Below, piece by piece: positions 5,903-6,415 of a stretch of DNA of 6,415 nt (positions are counted from its first letter, which is position 1; each line of letters opens with the position of its first letter). The position numbers were made by a program, and so were the translations under genes. This DNA comes from JAIRNF01 sp031550925 (GTDB lineage: Bacteria > Bacteroidota > Bacteroidia > Bacteroidales > UBA932), in NCBI GenBank assembly GCA_031550925.1, contig JAVBOE010000082.1, positions 1 through 6,415 on the forward strand, given 5' to 3'. The notes beneath the pieces were generated by a model. The model saw nothing but the letters and a program-made list of their open reading frames with translations. It was not told the DNA's origin and searched no databases.

Positions 5903-6358
5903 ATGGAAAAGACCAAAAACTCACAGATTTTCGGATATGTTGGTGCCGGACTTATGCTACTTACGCTACTATTCCCCTTTTTAAAGGTTTCTGTTGCCTT
6001 CTTCAGCCAGGGTTTCGGCTTACTTTTTGACATGGGAAAGCTAGGTGAAATAAACGGTTTAATGTACCTCATCTCTATACTCGGACTTGGAGTATTGGGT
6101 TACTGTGCATACATAACGTTTAAGCTAAAAGGAGATTACATGAATGCTTCGTATGCAGCTCTTGCATATTTTGTTATCCTTTTCATTATGTATTTTATAG
6201 TGAAAGGAGATGCTACCGGTCAGGCTGGCGAATTTGGAAGAATGGCGTCGGATCTCATAAAGATAGGCATGGGTATTTTTATGCCTTTACTTGCCGGTGG
6301 TGCTTACTATTTAGCAGAAAAAGCAGCCATTAAAGAAAAAGCGCAAGCACAAGAATAA
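5903..6358 (+). CDS. Small four-helix membrane protein of unknown function
   Basis: A 151-residue integral membrane protein. Hydrophobic segments lie at about residues 8-28, 52-73, 83-100 and 118-138, and the lysine-bearing ends (EKTK at the start, KEKAQAQE at the end) suggest that both termini are cytoplasmic. The first helix ends in LLFPFLKVSV, followed by a loop with GxxxGEING before helix 2. That pattern recalls a diffuse set of small bacterial membrane proteins with a PF motif after helix 1, but I would not name a family. There is no signal peptide or catalytic motif. ATG 5903 is the first in frame after its own promoter, without a Shine-Dalgarno sequence. No terminator is visible in the 57 bases that follow. 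Confidence 0.75.
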   Translation: MEKTKNSQIFGYVGAGLMLLTLLFPFLKVSVAFFSQGFGLLFDMGKLGEINGLMYLISILGLGVLGYCAYITFKLKGDYMNASYAALAYFVILFIMYFIVKGDATGQAGEFGRMASDLIKIGMGIFMPLLAGGAYYLAEKAAIKEKAQAQE

Positions 6359-6415
6359 AGATATAAAAGCAAAAGTATTCTAAAATTGAAGTGCGCCCAA
6401 AAGTTATTGTTCGAC

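Overview
The window looks like chromosomal DNA of a Bacteroidota species. The release factor 2 gene, the sigma factor and the HU-like protein all read as members of this phylum. Several genes are preceded by the Bacteroidota-type promoter core TAnnTTTG. Start codons lack Shine-Dalgarno (SD) sequences, and intergenic DNA is very AT-rich. Six genes are complete and one is cut by the left edge.

Left part (1-1853, + strand): the 3' portion of an ECF-type RNA polymerase sigma factor gene ends in a clear intrinsic terminator. About 250 bases of AT-rich spacer with two hairpins follow. Then comes prfB (peptide chain release factor 2), which is split into two reading frames at a canonical +1 programmed frameshift site (AGGAGG, CAT, CTT TGA C). 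The whole protein is 361 residues, with SPF and GGQ motifs in place.

Middle (1902-2884): a convergent minus-strand gene encodes two HU-like domains of the CCDC81-type bacterial family and one C-terminal membrane helix. It apparently starts at TTG and has no room for the SPOR domain I would expect in this family. Its upstream side is a 419-base non-coding, AT-rich divergent region. This holds a promoter-like element, a 14-bp palindrome and a nested inverted repeat.

Right part (2885-6358, + strand): rhtA (EamA/DMT-family threonine/homoserine exporter) lies 20 bases before a secreted SH3-like protein gene, so the two may be co-transcribed. After a consensus promoter comes a lipoprotein built of two diverged tandem copies of one domain. 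After a second consensus promoter comes a small four-helix membrane protein. The last 57 bases hold nothing I can recognise.

I see no CRISPR array, tRNA, rRNA, insertion sequence, or toxin-antitoxin or defence system. The clearest non-routine biology is the RF2 recoding site, whose SD-like element is the only strong one seen in a window where start codons lack such sequences. Next are the shortened membrane-anchored HU protein, the unexplained inverted repeats upstream of rhtA, and the internally duplicated lipoprotein.
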